A stretch of 64,000 bases of DNA from Vicia villosa (Eukaryota; Streptophyta; Magnoliopsida; Fabales; Fabaceae), in assembly GCF_029867415.1 (NCBI RefSeq), contig NW_026706280.1, forward strand, positions 124,001-188,000, given 5' to 3'. The first letter of the stretch is position 1; each line of letters starts with the position of its first letter. This document shows, piece after piece, positions 34,171-47,654 of this stretch. Under the pieces are notes generated by a model that worked only from the letters and a program-made list of their open reading frames with translations, ran no database searches and had not been told where the DNA came from. Both the position numbers and the translations under genes were made by a program.

Positions 34171-37100
34171 CAGGATCGACTAGATTGATCCTAGGACACG
34201 TGTCTTAAGTTTTGGCATTCTTTAAGTTTGATTCACAAGTGAACATTATTTTGACTTATAAAGGTAAACAAGATTTCTTTATAAAAGAAAATATTATTAT
34301 CTAAGTAAAAGGACTAAGCTTTCGACTATGAACACTGGATGAAATTTAAATGGTTGAATTTAAATGTTTGCAGGAAATTAAAGACTTCGACAAGAATGTA
34401 AAGAACAGCAATATGAAGGTTTTGATAAAAGGTAAAGATAATGCAAAATAAAAAGAAGTTCCTACATAAATGTAAATTATTCGAATGGAAATAAAAGTTG
34501 TAACACCCCAATTCTACCCATAAAATTTAAATAAAAACAGAGTATAAAAAAATTCACAAACGAAGCAATTGAGGTATCACATATTCATTTTCAAAGACAA
34601 ATCACCTCGTCGCATAAAGAGGATACATAGCATTCACAAAATACGGAAGAACCAAAAACATCAAATAATAGTCTTTAACATGAATCAACTTTCATAGAAG
34701 TGCAACGGAAACTCAACAATTAGTTCAAGGATTCATAGCATCTTAATTCAACAATTAACACACTTTAAAGTGACAATCTCAAATAAAAAACTCAAGTATT
34801 TGCCAAAACATAATAATTAGAAAGCAAGTAAATCAACGCGTACGTCCCCCCGAGGGCTACGTATCAGAGCGACAATGACTCAAGACCAACTCGGCTAACC
34901 TCTCCTCAATGCGAATCACCTGCACGTTACCAATATAAAGGCAACGGCAGAACAAAGAAAGGGTGAGATATCAATTCATATAATTAAGCGCATGATAAAT
35001 TATATATCGGAAATTAGACATATTCGGTTAAGCGCATTCACAAGTATTGATATCCTCATATTATGCACAAAGTCATTAATTCACAATTCACATACTTCCA
35101 TCATATAACAAGTCACAAAAATATAATCACAATGTAATCACAAACGTCACAATATGAATCACATAAAAATATATGGGACATGACTCATGTATATGCATGT
35201 GGTACCAATCGGAGCTTCATCCCCCATCACCAATTGTCCAATTCAGAGGCACAAGGCATAAGTCTTCGTCACTAATTTGCCATTCTAGGTCGTCACAATA
35301 TATATGCAAATGTATGCGACTCGATGAACCGAACATCACATAACATCATCATCATCATTAAACTTCATAAAATATTCGTCACAAGGCACAAGCCCATATC
35401 ACAATTATTACTGATCATAAAAGGTAATAACGCTTCACACATAATACAATAGCTTCACTTAACAACGGAACAATTTCGACAATTCATCAAATCAACGGTC
35501 TATACCATTAGCAAGATAATCACAATTTCGACAAAAGAACACCACCACGTTAATGTAATAATTAAACTTAGCTACCACGTAAATTTTTATCAAATTTTGG
35601 ACAACTAATTATACCGTTTAATTCGGCTATTTTGATCAAACGGGACTGTTTTGTATTTTATTATTACTGCTACTGTTACTAACCAAGTGGTTCCATTCCT
35701 AACATGCACTGCTAGTTACATTTTTTTCCTTGTTATGAACTTACTACTATTGCCACCACTAACATTCAGTCTCTCTGCCATGTTTATATATTACTGTTTC
35801 ATGTTACTATAACACATTAATTCTATTTAATAATCACTACCACATATATGCATTCCACTAAATAAAAGAAAATAATGTAACTAAGTTCTTATGTGAAAAG
35901 GACACGTTTGCAAAGAAAGGGTGCCTCTCGGCACAATGGGCTTTTACGCAAGCTTCTCGTCACACTAGTGTTCCGATCGGAACACCTCTCAACACAACAT
36001 GAAAGCACAAAGCAAGATAACTAAATTAACACCAACATAATTTCCAGCACAGATTTCATCTATCTCATTTAATTTCTGAAACAACTTACAACGACATGCA
36101 CACAAAGCAACAATTTCACATAACCTAATTTTCACATAAAAATTTTCATAAGCCCCATTATAGGAACAGAACTCCACCCTTACCTTGTTTGGATTGAAGA
36201 AAACTCTACAATCTTGGCACTTGGATTGGGACCTCTCTAAGCTTGCTTCTCTTCTTCAAGACCTAGCCTCCATTCTTCCAAAATGATTTCTATTTTTCTA
36301 GTTTTCTCTACTCTTCTTTAAACCCCTTTCTACACTAAAAACCTATTTTTATTATAACATTGAGCTCAACAATTAATACCACCTTTTAATTATTCACTTA
36401 GTCAAAATAGGCCGAATAAACTCACTAACTCAAAATAAATTAAAATATTATTTCTAACAATATTTCACTTTTATTCTATTAAAACAAAAATCTGATTATT
36501 TAATATACCGACTTATTACTCAATGCCTCATATATCCGGTCTAATCTCAATTACTCGGAAAATTCCCAAAACGCTAGATTTTAGCTCATTAATATTTATA
36601 ATACTAAAAATATTAAAATTTTTGATTAAATATCGATCCGCTATCCCGAACTAATACCGACTAAATCGTCCCAAAACGCGAAAATTTCCATAAATATCAC
36701 AAATGTATAAATTAAGCGAATAATTATTTTTCCGGGCGTTACAAAAGCAATGAAAAAGGTTATTTTAAATGATCTGTATTGATAAAGATTAAATGACTTT
36801 AAATAAAATCATGGTGTTCTTACACATACATTATCAGCAACTGTTTTCTCTCGCACCGGTACTTCGAGTATATGTGATTTTAGTATAAAATGTGAACACA
36901 CCAAATCTAATAGCTAAGACTCCTATTTATACTAGTTCGACCCTAACGGTCTTTCAACATAATCTTGCCACGTTCGACGTTTTCAAAACGTGTAAACTCT
37001 AATGCTTCCACGCGTCTTTCCAGCGAACAACTGCTTCGTTTGAAATTCAAGCTTTCCCGCTCAAAAATTTTGAATTTACCAGACGTGGTTGTCGAAGCGC

Positions 37101-37287
37101 TCTTCTAAATATTCTAAAAATATTTATAAGTCTCGTTCTCTTGACCTTGGACTACACTTCGACATACAAAACATTCCTTTACAATAATAAACTTACAAAT
37201 GGCCTTATAAGGCCATATTTCATGCTATTCTCCAAAGCATGATTTTCCAAATCAATCTCAAGTAAATGTCAAAATCTCCAGCTAACA
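34171..37287 (-). mobile_element. X-family LTR, copy X3, interrupted by a solo LTR
   Basis: On the minus strand it starts tgttagctggagattttgac at 37287 and ends near 34171 at the shared ggatcaatctagtcgatcct segment, about 70-100 bases short of the ends of X1 and X2. The segments are 36744-37287 and 34171-34498. The bases 37288-37300 (minus attgggggcaatt) form a polypurine tract, so X3 is a 3' LTR. A TATA motif lies near 36930 (minus). The PMD-like antisense ORF lies just upstream of it. Confidence 0.75.
34499..36743. mobile_element. Solo LTR inside X3 (TGTAAC...GTTACA, 2245 bp)
   Basis: The insert begins tgtaacaccccaattctacc and ends tccgggcgttaca, so its termini form a 6-bp inverted repeat. 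The flanks are aaagt and aaagc, a 4-of-5 target duplication. Removing it restores continuous X-type LTR sequence. The tgtaacacccc start is common in plant Ty3-gypsy chromovirus LTRs. No coding sequence lies inside and strand is uncertain. Confidence 0.7.
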
Positions 37288-37300
37288 AATTGCCCCCAAT
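37288..37300 (-). other. Polypurine tract of the X3 element
   Basis: The minus strand reads attgggggcaatt immediately before the LTR start tgttagc. It parallels the ggggcaac tracts of the Ogre elements here and fixes the orientation of the X3 element as minus. Confidence 0.75.
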
Positions 37301-37700
37301 AAATGTCTATTTCGAATTACTGCAGAAATGGACATTTCTTGTAATCACCAAATTTTGACCAGAGACCTTTCATTGACCTTCAAATCCATAATGTCAGTCA
37401 ATCATGATTCACCTTTTTCAAAACGTATAATTAAAGATGTGCGTGCAGCAGTTATACATCATTAGCACCAACTTTCAAGAAACTGAATAATGAAACTTCT
37501 TCCTTCTTCACAAGATTCAAACACGTGTCCCACTAAACCTTACAGATGTAACTCCTCACGCCTTGAGGATCCATTATTAAAGGCTTCTCCTTCATTTCTT
37601 TCTCTTCCTTCTTCATAATCCCAGAAAAATTTCCAAATTATCTTTGATTCATGCTCCTCTTTTGCTTAAAATCTTCATCACAACTCAAGAATCTACAACA

Positions 37701-38892
37701 ATGTCTTCAAGCTCACAGCAACAAAAGCCTAAGAACAACACTGAACCGGAACTTCCAAGGAATCAACTTCTCAAAACATGCTAAGCAGCAAAGTAATTAC
37801 TTCTGGAAATAAGGAGTTCATCACACCTCCTAAGCTTACCAAAGAACAAAAAGTTATTTATGCTTCCCAGGTATTAATCACATCTTTGCTATCTGGTATA
37901 ACTTTAGGATTTTTAGGACCTTTGATTTCTTCAAGACATTTAGAGAAATATATAGAGTTTTTTCCAACCTATAGCAATCAAAGTTGCTCTACTTAAGGAA
38001 GATACTGAGGATTCGGCTAAAAAACCTGCAAAATCTGCTAAGGATAATGCCTCTAAAAATTCTTCTTCATCTTCTAAGGTAGAAAGAGAGGCATTTAAGT
38101 TAGACTATGTTACTGAAAGCTTTAGGCCTTTTCAATCATGCCCAACCTTAGATAAAACCTATTTAGCTTAGTTGACGAAAGTTGAAAAGAAAAAGGCTCA
38201 AGCCTTGAAGGATTTAGGCATCTTCGACTTAATTCAGATGTCGAAGCTAGGGTTTAGCTATTGACAACCTTTATTGTTAGCTTCCTTGTACTTCTGGGAT
38301 AGTACCTATAACACTTTCCATCTTCCATGTGGAATGATAACCACCACCCTTTTCGACATAGCTGCAATAACAGGACTTCATCCTACTGGAGAGACCTTCG
38401 ACCCTTACTAGGATTGCGCAAACCTCATTGACTTTAATGTAAAAAATGCGTCCTTCGGTACTTACATAAACCTTTATCATGCTGATGGAGAAGAAGTTTC
38501 TGATGTCGAACAGATAGCGTTTCTAGGTTTGTGGTTATCCAAGTTCAATTTTTGTTGTAAATCTTTGCAAGTGGCAAAGAGATTTATAACCCTTTCTAAC
38601 TAGTTGCATTCTGGTCAAAAAGTTTGTTTAAGTGAACTTTTACTAGCTAGTTTATATGAGAGCTTAGAGGCTGCTACTCCCAAACTTAAAGAATATAAAG
38701 TTGGCACAAATATGCTCCTGTCTGGACCTTATTGGCTCCTCCAATGTGGCTAAATGCCACTTTCAAACCTTTTCTGCGAACTTCTGGAAATGTCAACGAA
38801 AAATATCCTGAAATAGCGGATAGACGCATTGAAGGCACCTGAATCTTACAGTTGACCCCAACTGATGATGTTGAAAACTTACAAGCATCTCT
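37701..38892 (+). pseudogene. Antisense plant-mobile-domain (PMD)-like ORF of a Tat-like element
   Basis: A plus-strand frame starts at the ATG at 37701 (MSSSSQQQKPKNN...), shifts once near 37775 and again near 37970, then stays in one frame to 38760 with a handful of TAG, TGA and TAA codons. It encodes a Lys/Ser-rich linker, then SLYFWDSTYNTFHLPCGMIT, TLFDIAAITGLHPTGETFDPY and SDVEQIAFLGLWLSKF, the pattern of the aminotransferase-like plant mobile domain. It lies antisense to the element, between pol and the 3' LTR X3, the place described for extra antisense ORFs in Tat retrotransposons. The copia at 38893 cuts it off. The role of the protein is unknown. Confidence 0.65.
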
Positions 38893-40022
38893 TGTTAGAA
38901 CAAGATTTGTTCTGATCAATGTTCTTAGTTTTGATGATAACAATGTATATGAATTTTGTATGAGATAATGTGGTACTCTAATACTATGCAATTTCCATTT
39001 TAGGAATTATATAAAGAGTATGCACAAAATCAGCGCAAGAAACACTGACTCAGAAGGTTCAGCATGCAACATCAGAACATGGTCTGGCAAGACATCAGAA
39101 GATGGTCAAGCAGAATCAGAACATGGTCTATGGAAGCATCAGAAGGACTTGAGATCAGAAGCAGAAGCACTGAAGTTCTCATGGTATCACGCTCAGAAGC
39201 ACTTCAAGGTCAGAAGCCAAGAAGATGCTCTGCACCAAGCTGTTTGACTCTGATGATATTCAAACGTTGTTCACACAAACATCAAATGAGAAGCAAGTAC
39301 TAGCTGGCAGGATACGCTGACTGACAAAAGGAACGTTGAAAGCTATTAGAGGCAACGTCAGTAGACACAGTGAAGGCAAGGCTCGAGGTAGTTGACAAAA
39401 GAGTGAAACATTAAATGCAATGTTGTACGGAATACGCAAAGCATTAAATGCTCCCAACGGTCATCTTCTCAAACGCCTATAAATAGAAGTTCTGATGAGA
39501 AGCTGAAAACAACACTTACGCAAATATACAGAAACGCTGTCAAATTCAAAAAGCTCTCAAACTTCATCTTCAACCTCACTACATTGCTGTTGTAATATAT
39601 TAGTGAGATTAAGCTTAAACTTAAGAGAAAATCACAGTTGTGATAATAGCTTTATTAGAAGCATTGTAACTCTTAAAAGAATTTTTTACATTAAGTTGTA
39701 AGAACTAGAGTGATCAGGTTGTTGATCAGAATACTCTAGAAAGTCTTAGAGGGTATCTAAGCAGATTGTTCCTAGAGTGATCAGGTTGTGATCAGTATAC
39801 TCTAGAAGACTTAGAAGTTGTCTAAGTGGAAAACCATTGTAATCTCGTGTGATTAGTGGATTAAATCCTCAGGTGAGGTAAATCACTCCAAGGGGGTGGA
39901 CTGGAGTAGTTTAGTTAACAACGAATCAGGATAAAAATCATTGTGCAAATTGTTTTTATCTTACAGGTTTTAAAGCTACACTTATTCAAACCCCCCCTTT
40001 CTAAGTGTTTTTCTATACTTCA
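38893..40022 (+). mobile_element. 5' LTR of the plus-strand SIRE-like copia
   Basis: The LTR is 1130 bp, starts tgttagaacaagatttgttc and ends tatacttca. It is colinear with the minus-strand copy at 27348-28481. A tataaata box lies at 39478-39485. The bases before it (tctct) would be the target duplication, and the partner lies beyond the window. Confidence 0.93.
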
Positions 40023-40024
40023 AT

Positions 40025-40036
40025 TGGCATCAGAGC
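40025..40036 (+). other. Primer binding site of the plus-strand copia
   Basis: The sequence tggcatcagagc, two bases after the LTR, differs by one base from the initiator tRNA-Met site used by plant copia elements. It confirms that the LTR before it is a 5' LTR. Confidence 0.85.
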
Positions 40037-40107
40037 GCCGGTTCTAAGGTGCAAGCACTTAACCGTGTTTAGAAAAGATTCAGGAATAGAAAAACGCTTA
40101 AGTCAAG

Positions 40108-41296
40108 ATGGCTGGTGAAGATCCATCAAACACATCTACATCTGGCTCTGCTGAGCAATACAATGGAAATGGTAACAATGGTTATACTAGACCACCAGTA
40201 TCTGATGGTGAAAACTTTGAATACTGGAAAGATAAACTTGAAAGTTACTTCCTTGGTTTAGATGGTGACTTATGGGATCTGCTGATGGATGGTTACAAAC
40301 ATCCAGTGAAAGCTACTGGCGTAAGGCTTACAAGACAAGAAATGAATGATGATCAAAAGAAGCAATTCAAAAATCATCATAAGTGTGGGACTATTTTGCT
40401 GAAGGCTATCTCTCATGCCGAATATGAGAAGATATCTAACAGGGAAACTGCCTATGACATATATGAGTCATTGAAAATGACCCATGAAGGAAATGCCCAA
40501 GTCAAGGAGACTAAAGCTCTTGCCTTGATCCAGAAATATGAAGCCTTCAAAATGGAGGATGATGAAAACATTGAGAAGATGTTCTCAAGATTTCAAACGC
40601 TAACTGCTGGATTGAGAGTTCTTGACAAGGGATACACAAGGGCTGATCATGTCAAGAAGATCATCAGAAGCTTGCCAAGAAGATGGGGTCCTATGGTGAC
40701 TGCTTTCAAGATTGCCAAGAATTTGAATGTAGTATCTCTTGAAGAATTGATCAGTGCTCTGAGGAGTCATGAAATTGAGCAGGATGCTAATGAACCTCAA
40801 AAGAAAGGTAAGTCTATTGCATTAAAATCTAATTATAAAAAATGCACTAACGCTTTTCAGGCTGAAGAAGTAGATTCTGAAGAATCAGAATCAGAAGAAG
40901 AAGATGAACTGTCCATGATCTCCAAAAGGGTAAACCATATCTAGAAGAGAAAGCAAAGGAAGTTCAAGAGCTTCAGAAGTTCAAAGAAGCCTGAAAGAGG
41001 AGAATCTTCTGGAGGCAGAAGATCTGACAAGAAGAAGGTCATCTGCTATGAGTGCAATGAGCCTGGACACTTCAAGAATGAATGTCCAAAACTTCAGAAG
41101 GAGAATCCCAAGAAGACGTTTCATAAGAAGAAAGGTCTTATGGCAACATGGGATGATTCTGAATCAGAATCAGAATCAGACTCTGAAGGAGAGCAAGCAA
41201 ACCTTGCACTGATGGCCACAGTGGATGATGGATCAGAATCTACATCAGAATCAGATTCTGAAGAGGTATTTTCTGAACTATCTAGAGAAGAGTTAG
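40108..41296 (+). pseudogene. Copia gag (SIRE/Maximus type), interrupted by Ogre
   Basis: This gag is homologous to the minus-strand gag at 26021-27265. It begins MAGEDPSNTSTSGS and has GENFEYWKDKLESYF, the acidic EESESEEEDE stretch and the CCHC knuckle CYECNEPGHFKNEC (about 41046-41087). A TAG at 40942-40944 replaces a Trp codon. After SELSREELV at 41296 the sequence switches to Ogre LTR, so the last part of gag and all of pol are displaced beyond the window. Confidence 0.9.
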
Positions 41297-44200
41297 TGTC
41301 GTACTCGGTTTTTTCTCGTGAGATACGAACCGACTCTTATTTTATTTTTGAGTTTTGAAAATCAGAGAGTCGCCACCGACTTTTATTTTATCCAATTAAG
41401 GAAAGGTTTATAAAAGAAACAGAAAAAGACCTTTAAGAGATTTTGGGTTCGGGGGTAGGTTATACAAAGGGAAGTTATTAGCACCCCTTTGTATCCATGG
41501 TTATCCATGGGCTCTTAATTGCTTAGCTCACTTGTTTGAATCATTTGTCTTGCTTTGAAATGCTTGTATGTGGTTTTAAAATACCTTTGTAAATTAACTT
41601 TGTAATGATCCTTGTGCGGATGTATACAAAGTGTTTTATCTTTTGAAAGATGTTTTGAAAAAAGATCTTTAACTTCGTAATGATCCTTGTTTGGATATAT
41701 ACAAAATGTTGTCTTTTTTGAAACTTTTGTTTTGAAAAACAGTGATATGTGAAACATTTGTTGTTTTGTTTGATTTGAGCAAGCATGTAGGAGATCTACC
41801 CTAAGTTCATAAGGTCCTTTCCTATTTTCTTTTAGAAAATTTTCTTTGACTGGATACAGAAAGAAATTATTTGAATTGCATTTGAAACAATAGAATTGGT
41901 TTTGAAAAGAGTAACAGAGGGATTACCCTAAGAGGTGCAGGTGTGATTGTGTTCTGATTCAGATATTTTTGTCTTTTGAAATTAGTGACCTAACGCTTCA
42001 GTTTTTATCTTTGACATACACGCAGTTTTATAAGTACAGAAATTAAAGTGCGGGAATGTAAAATGCAGAAAGTAAATCTACGCTATTACATCGATTGTGC
42101 GGGAAATGTAAACTACGCTATTATTTACATGAATTTGACAACCTATACACTTATCTATGAATTTAAATTGCAATAAGATATAGGGAAGTATTTTTTGGAT
42201 TTTTGGATGGTTGATTTTAATTAGAATTAATGCATAATTAATTTAATTAAATGAGAAAAAGGTAGAAATAAAATTTAAACCTAAAAATTAAGTCTAAAAC
42301 ATGTTCATATTGCTTGTTAATTAATTTTAAAATAAAACTAATTTTTTTTGGATTTGTGAAGTTGTTTTGGAAATTATTAAGCTAATTAATTAATAATTAT
42401 ACAAATAATTATACAAATAATTTAAACTTTAAAGGGAAAAATATTCTAAATATGCACAAAATTAGTTTATAATATATAAACTTTATTTAATAAAAAGAAA
42501 ATATTTTTTTTGATTTTTTTGATAGGTTGAAATAATTAAAAAGCAAATATATAAATATATACTAATTAATTAAACAAAATATTTTAATTATTAAGAAAAA
42601 TAAAATATTTTTGTGTCAAAAATTAATATAGCATTTTATCAACCTAAAAATGTTTTTAATATAATTTTCTGATTTTTAAAACTATTTTTAAATAATTGTT
42701 GAAAGAAAATTAAATAAAATAGAAAAATATAAAATATATATTAAATATGGATCATGTGTGGTTGGCTGGTAAGTCCATAGCATGGACTAGCGTGTCATGG
42801 GCGTTGGATTGAGTGATTGGACTGATCTGATGGTGACCAAGCAAGGGAGCATGGCGCGTGCAAAATCTGCAAAGCACTTAATCAGAGATTTTAAAAAAAA
42901 ATAAAACGCGCGCAGGGCAGCCAATGAGAGGCTGCCACGAGTTCATCTTCTTCCTCCGTCCGTTGGCTTAGGTCTGCAACTGTTGCTAAAGGTTTTAGTG
43001 ATGGTTTCCAAGCGTAGCCATAGCTCCTGCAAATTCAAAAATCTCATACAAACATGATAAATTATTTTGGAGACCATGGTTCAGCTTAAAATCGCCCCCT
43101 GAGTTCAAATATGCCATTAGTTTTGTCTAATTTTGCCTCTAACGAAAAACCCCATTTCGAGCTCATGAAACCCTAAAATGGCATATGCTTCAAACGTCCA
43201 TTAAAACCCAATTAAAGCTCCAGAAACGACCAGAGCATCAAACCAAACACAAATATGCAATTACATCTTGTTAAACATGCATGTATGATTATATTTTGGT
43301 AGGTTTAAGTTTGAGCAAATCGTGAGCTATATGTGCGTGTTCTTGAGGTTTCAAGGCTTGCAATTGATCTGGATAGGTTCAGTGAGGGTCAAGGAACGTG
43401 TTTGAGTGTTTAGTTTGTATTGAAATGAGCTTAAACTTGAAATTCGAATTTCAAATTTCTTTCAAAATTACAAGTTGTTACAAGGGTGATACAAGCATAG
43501 TATTGATTCAGATTTTGTGTGTCTCTTCCTACTGAAGTATGCTAAGCATTTATAGGCCATGGAAGTGCTGCAAACTTAAGCTATCAAGCATTGATTGCTT
43601 TTGAACTTTTGAATTTTTAATATTAAAAATCTTTGAATTCTTTGGCCATGGCTTTGAATTTCTTCAACCTCTTGCTCTAGGCCTTCCATGTACTTCTCTT
43701 TCTTGTAGTCAATGTTGGTTTCATGCATTTTCCCAAAAAATAGCCTTCCATGAACTTTTGAATTTTTAATATTAAAACATTTTTGATCAATGTTGGTTTC
43801 ATGCATTTTCCCAAAAAATAGCCAACTTCAACAAGGCATTAATCCCTCAATTTTGATCATATGAAGGAGTTCTTGTACTTTATAGAAACCTCAAGATGTC
43901 CTCTACAAGCTACTTTGGAAACTTTTTTTCATTTGGAGAAGTTATCTTGATGTTATGGCCTTTGACAAAAAACCACTTTTTGTTGACTTTGAAAATGACC
44001 TGTAATGTCTGAGCTCATATTTTTCAAATGGTAAATCCAATGACCATGGGATCAATTTCATTTGAAAGATAATTGAATTTCCTTCAAAACAAGCTTTGGT
44101 TGGAATTTTTTTTAATGAACGAGGAGAGAGTTATGGCCGGTCAAAGTTCAGTTGACTTTTTAGGAGAAAACCCTAATTTGGAAACTTAGGGTTTTGTTGA

Positions 44201-45841
44201 TTTCTGATCTTTTTTGATGAATTATGATCAACCATTGATCAAATGATGAATATTTTGACAAAATATGGATGTTGACAAAAAATTTCATTTTTGACTGTCT
44301 GTTGACTTTTCGGTCAAACTGGTCGTCTGTTGACTGTGCGTCTGAGCGAATTGAAGTTTGAAAATTTGTCTGGTGGTACTTTGAAACATATGGAGGTCCA
44401 TGAAATCCATTTGAGGTTTCAAAAAACTTGTTCTCCTGAAAAAAACAAAAACCCTAGTTAGGGACTGTTTGTGTAGGAGACAGTTAAGCGTACCTGATTT
44501 TTGTGCAGTGTTGAGTCTCTGCTGATCATGTGATTATCAGAAGACTTCTAGAACAAAAATCTTGGAATTTTTTAAATGCAAAATATTGACTTGATTGATG
44601 GTACAAAACACGGAGAATCGTGCTGTCAGCGGGCTTGACTGTCAACTTGCTGTCCGATCATTAACGTAACAGTTAAAGTGAAAATTCAACAGTTAAAGTT
44701 AATTTTTCTTTTTGTTTTTTGTTGTGTTAATGGTGAAAATTTATTTACCTTAGTTGTTAAAAAAAACAAACATAATAAATAAATAGAATATACTGTACGC
44801 GAACGAAATTACCGATAATAACCTTGAAAAATATTTAATGCACAGAAAAATAAATATTTAACTAGTAGAAAACACACATAATATTATCTTAATAATTAAA
44901 TGACAGTACGACAGATAGTACGACATTTAATACTGACAGTACAAATATTACATGATATAATGAACAATACGACAAATAAAATAAACGGTACATTATTTGA
45001 AAGCGAAAGATACGACAAACTTTAAAAATGACGATTAAAAACCCATGCTATAAATAACAATATATAGATGAACGGGAGTGTAAGCAACCCAGGTCCGCAT
45101 TTTTTAGGACTATGCAGACAGAAAAAGGACATGATCACCACCAAAATAGTGATGACCATAAGAAAAAACATATCCATCCACTTTGCCATTTTTGCCGGGG
45201 AAGAAGAGAAAATAAATATGAGGTAGAAGTTTGAGAAATGAGTTGAAATTTAATGTGAGAATTTATGGAAAAAAGGAGAGGTATTTATAGAGTGAAAAGA
45301 AGGATAGAGACGTTGGGGAATGAAGTGATTCCGTACGAAAAAGGAAAATTTGAGTGGTAGTAGGATTTGAAAGAAAGTGTATGGTAGGGTTTGAAAAGAG
45401 AGATGTATGGAATAAAGTTAGGATTTGATTTGAAAGAAAGAGATTTGAAAAGAAAGGAAAAGATTTGAAAACAATAGTATAGTACAAAAATTAGTGGGAA
45501 ACAAAACCTAATAATAATTTACTTGTTACCAGTACAGTCTGAATCCCCGGACTCTGCGCCTGCAAAATTTAATTCTGTACCAATTGCGTCAGTACTATTT
45601 ATCTGCAAATAAATCCCGAATAAACAGCGTGTGTGAAGTGATAAACAGTACTTGGCGTTTGTGTAAGAATAAATTCAACAGCGAACCAAAATACCGTATA
45701 AGAAATATTCTAAAAACCGAGTATTCATAAAATCAGGATATTTATGAAATAAATCCAAGATTATATGAAACTCCCAATTTTTAGACAGAAGTCTGTTGCC
45801 TTCTTTTTGAAAAAGATGCGGGCAAATTTTGGGGTATAACA
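41297..45841 (-). mobile_element. 3' LTR of the Ogre (4545 bp)
   Basis: On the minus strand it begins tgttataccccaaaatttgc at 45841 and ends ccgagtacgaca at 41297. The part 41297-42830 aligns with the 5' LTR fragment 57738-59259. It has no coding content. The ORFs at 43576-43806 and 45263-45487 are without domains. Confidence 0.93.
43547..43554 (-). promoter_or_regulatory. Putative TATA box in the Ogre 3' LTR
   Basis: The minus strand reads tataaatg in the context ggcctataaatgctt. The solo LTR has tataaata at the equivalent position (17403-17410). The conserved place supports a core promoter at the U3/R border. Confidence 0.55.
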
Positions 45842-46089
45842 GTTGCCCCTATTCAATCTTCTTAAACCTGAAGAGACCGATTGGAATCTGAAGGTAGAAG
45901 ATGATTGAATATTTAGATGCCCTGAAAATTTGCACTTACCTCCACCGGAAGTGATGTTAGAAATTGCACTGAATGCTGTCTGAGAAATGTTGTTGGTAGA
46001 TCGAAACATTACCTGAGATGGGCTTTCAGATGCCATCTATCAAATGTTTTGATGTTTTGTTCATCAGAATGAATCCATTGATTATATCT

Positions 46090-46500
46090 TGATGAAGGAT
46101 TTGAAAACCTCTGTGTTGACCGTTACGGAACCGTCCGAGGTTACCGCTTTAAATTTTGGAGGCTGATCATTACGGAACTGTCCAAAGTTTTTCCGCTTTA
46201 GATTTTGAATGTTCATCGTTGTGGAACCGTCTGAGGTATCCGCTTTAGATCTTTGAAGGTTAATCGTTGTGGAACCGTCTGAGGTATCCGCTTTAGATCT
46301 TTGAAGGTTGATCGTTGTGGAGCCATCTGAGGTATCCGCTTTAGATCTTGAAGATTGACTGCTTTAAGGAACCGTCCGAGGCATCGACTTAGATCTGAAG
46401 GTAGATCATTTTAAGGAACCGTCCAAGGTATCGACTTAGATCTGAAGGTAGATCATTAAGGAACCGTCCAAGGTATCGACTTAGATCTGCGTCGCTTGTT
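46090..46500 (-). repeat. Tandem repeat in the Ogre 3' UTR, about 50-55-bp unit, 7-8 copies
   Basis: On the plus strand each unit contains ggaaccgtctgaggtatccg (or a near variant), then ctttagatct and gaaggttgatc. Units near 46370-46490 have a shorter form with catcgacttagatctgaagg. The repeat is degenerate and looks like an early-stage array compared with the 45-bp array at 4968-6236. Confidence 0.85.
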
Positions 46501-47654
46501 TTGAGTTGATAAGTGGTTCGAAAAGATATTTCTTCAGAATGAATCTTTGGTTTGATTATATCTGAGAGGAATGTTTGTCTGAATAGAATCCAGGAGAATA
46601 CTGCATGTGATTGAGAATAGCTTACTGAGTATATTCGTCTACCTGAAAAAACCAAATTAGTGACATGTAATGTCATGATGCATGTAATGTATATGTTGAG
46701 ATTCTTAATCTAAATGAGAACCGTGCATGTTATGTATGCGTTTGTCATGAAACATTATATGCTATGTATGAATATGTGTATGATGTATGATGTATGGACA
46801 AGACTTATGCAGTTTATAGCGTATCAAACTTTTGGTTGGGAAAATAAATCCCTGCTTGTTATTTTGGAAACGAAGGCATTGTGATTGTTGATGATCTTTT
46901 CTATCTTGTTCGAGTACACTCAGCTGGGGAACTTCCTTACGGACCAGGGTGTTTTGTTGAGGGATATTTGACTACCGTTCGATTTTGATGCACCTTGAGT
47001 GGGAATAAGAAAGATGCGTAATCCTCCGATGTACTATTTGATCAAGCTTTGGTGTGGAGGATCACACCTTCTGGGGATAGTGATCTTGAACAGCCCTGTT
47101 GGGGAATAAGGTTTCTCGAATCACTTTGTTGGAGAGAAAAAAATCTCATTGATGATTCTGCTGAGAAATGCATCTCTGTTGGGGAACTTTTTCCCGATGC
47201 TGGTTTTAGGATGATGTCCAGATGATTGGGACATTACCTAAATGCTATTCCTGTTTTCTTATAAACATCAGTCATATTCAAATGCATATGTTCATTCGAA
47301 ATTATCATTAGGACGTTTACGTATTCAAAACAGAAAAAGTGAAAACATTGATTTTGAGCATGAACTGTATTGATTTTGAAAGAGAGCCATAATAGGCTAA
47401 TTAGTACAAGGAGACAAAATCCTAGTAGTAGAAAATTGTCATAAAACTTTGAAAAGTACTTATAAAGGGAAATAGCTATGTGAAAACAATCCAGTCAAGT
47501 TTCAACTCTGCTATTGCCAATCTGTCTTCGAGTATCTCATCCCTCACTTGTGGGAAGAAAATGATTGGACTGATTAGTGCCTTTGATGTGTTGAACCTTG
47601 AAGGTGAGTGGGTAGCCAAACGGGACATAGTCGTACGCTTTATTCCCTAAATTT

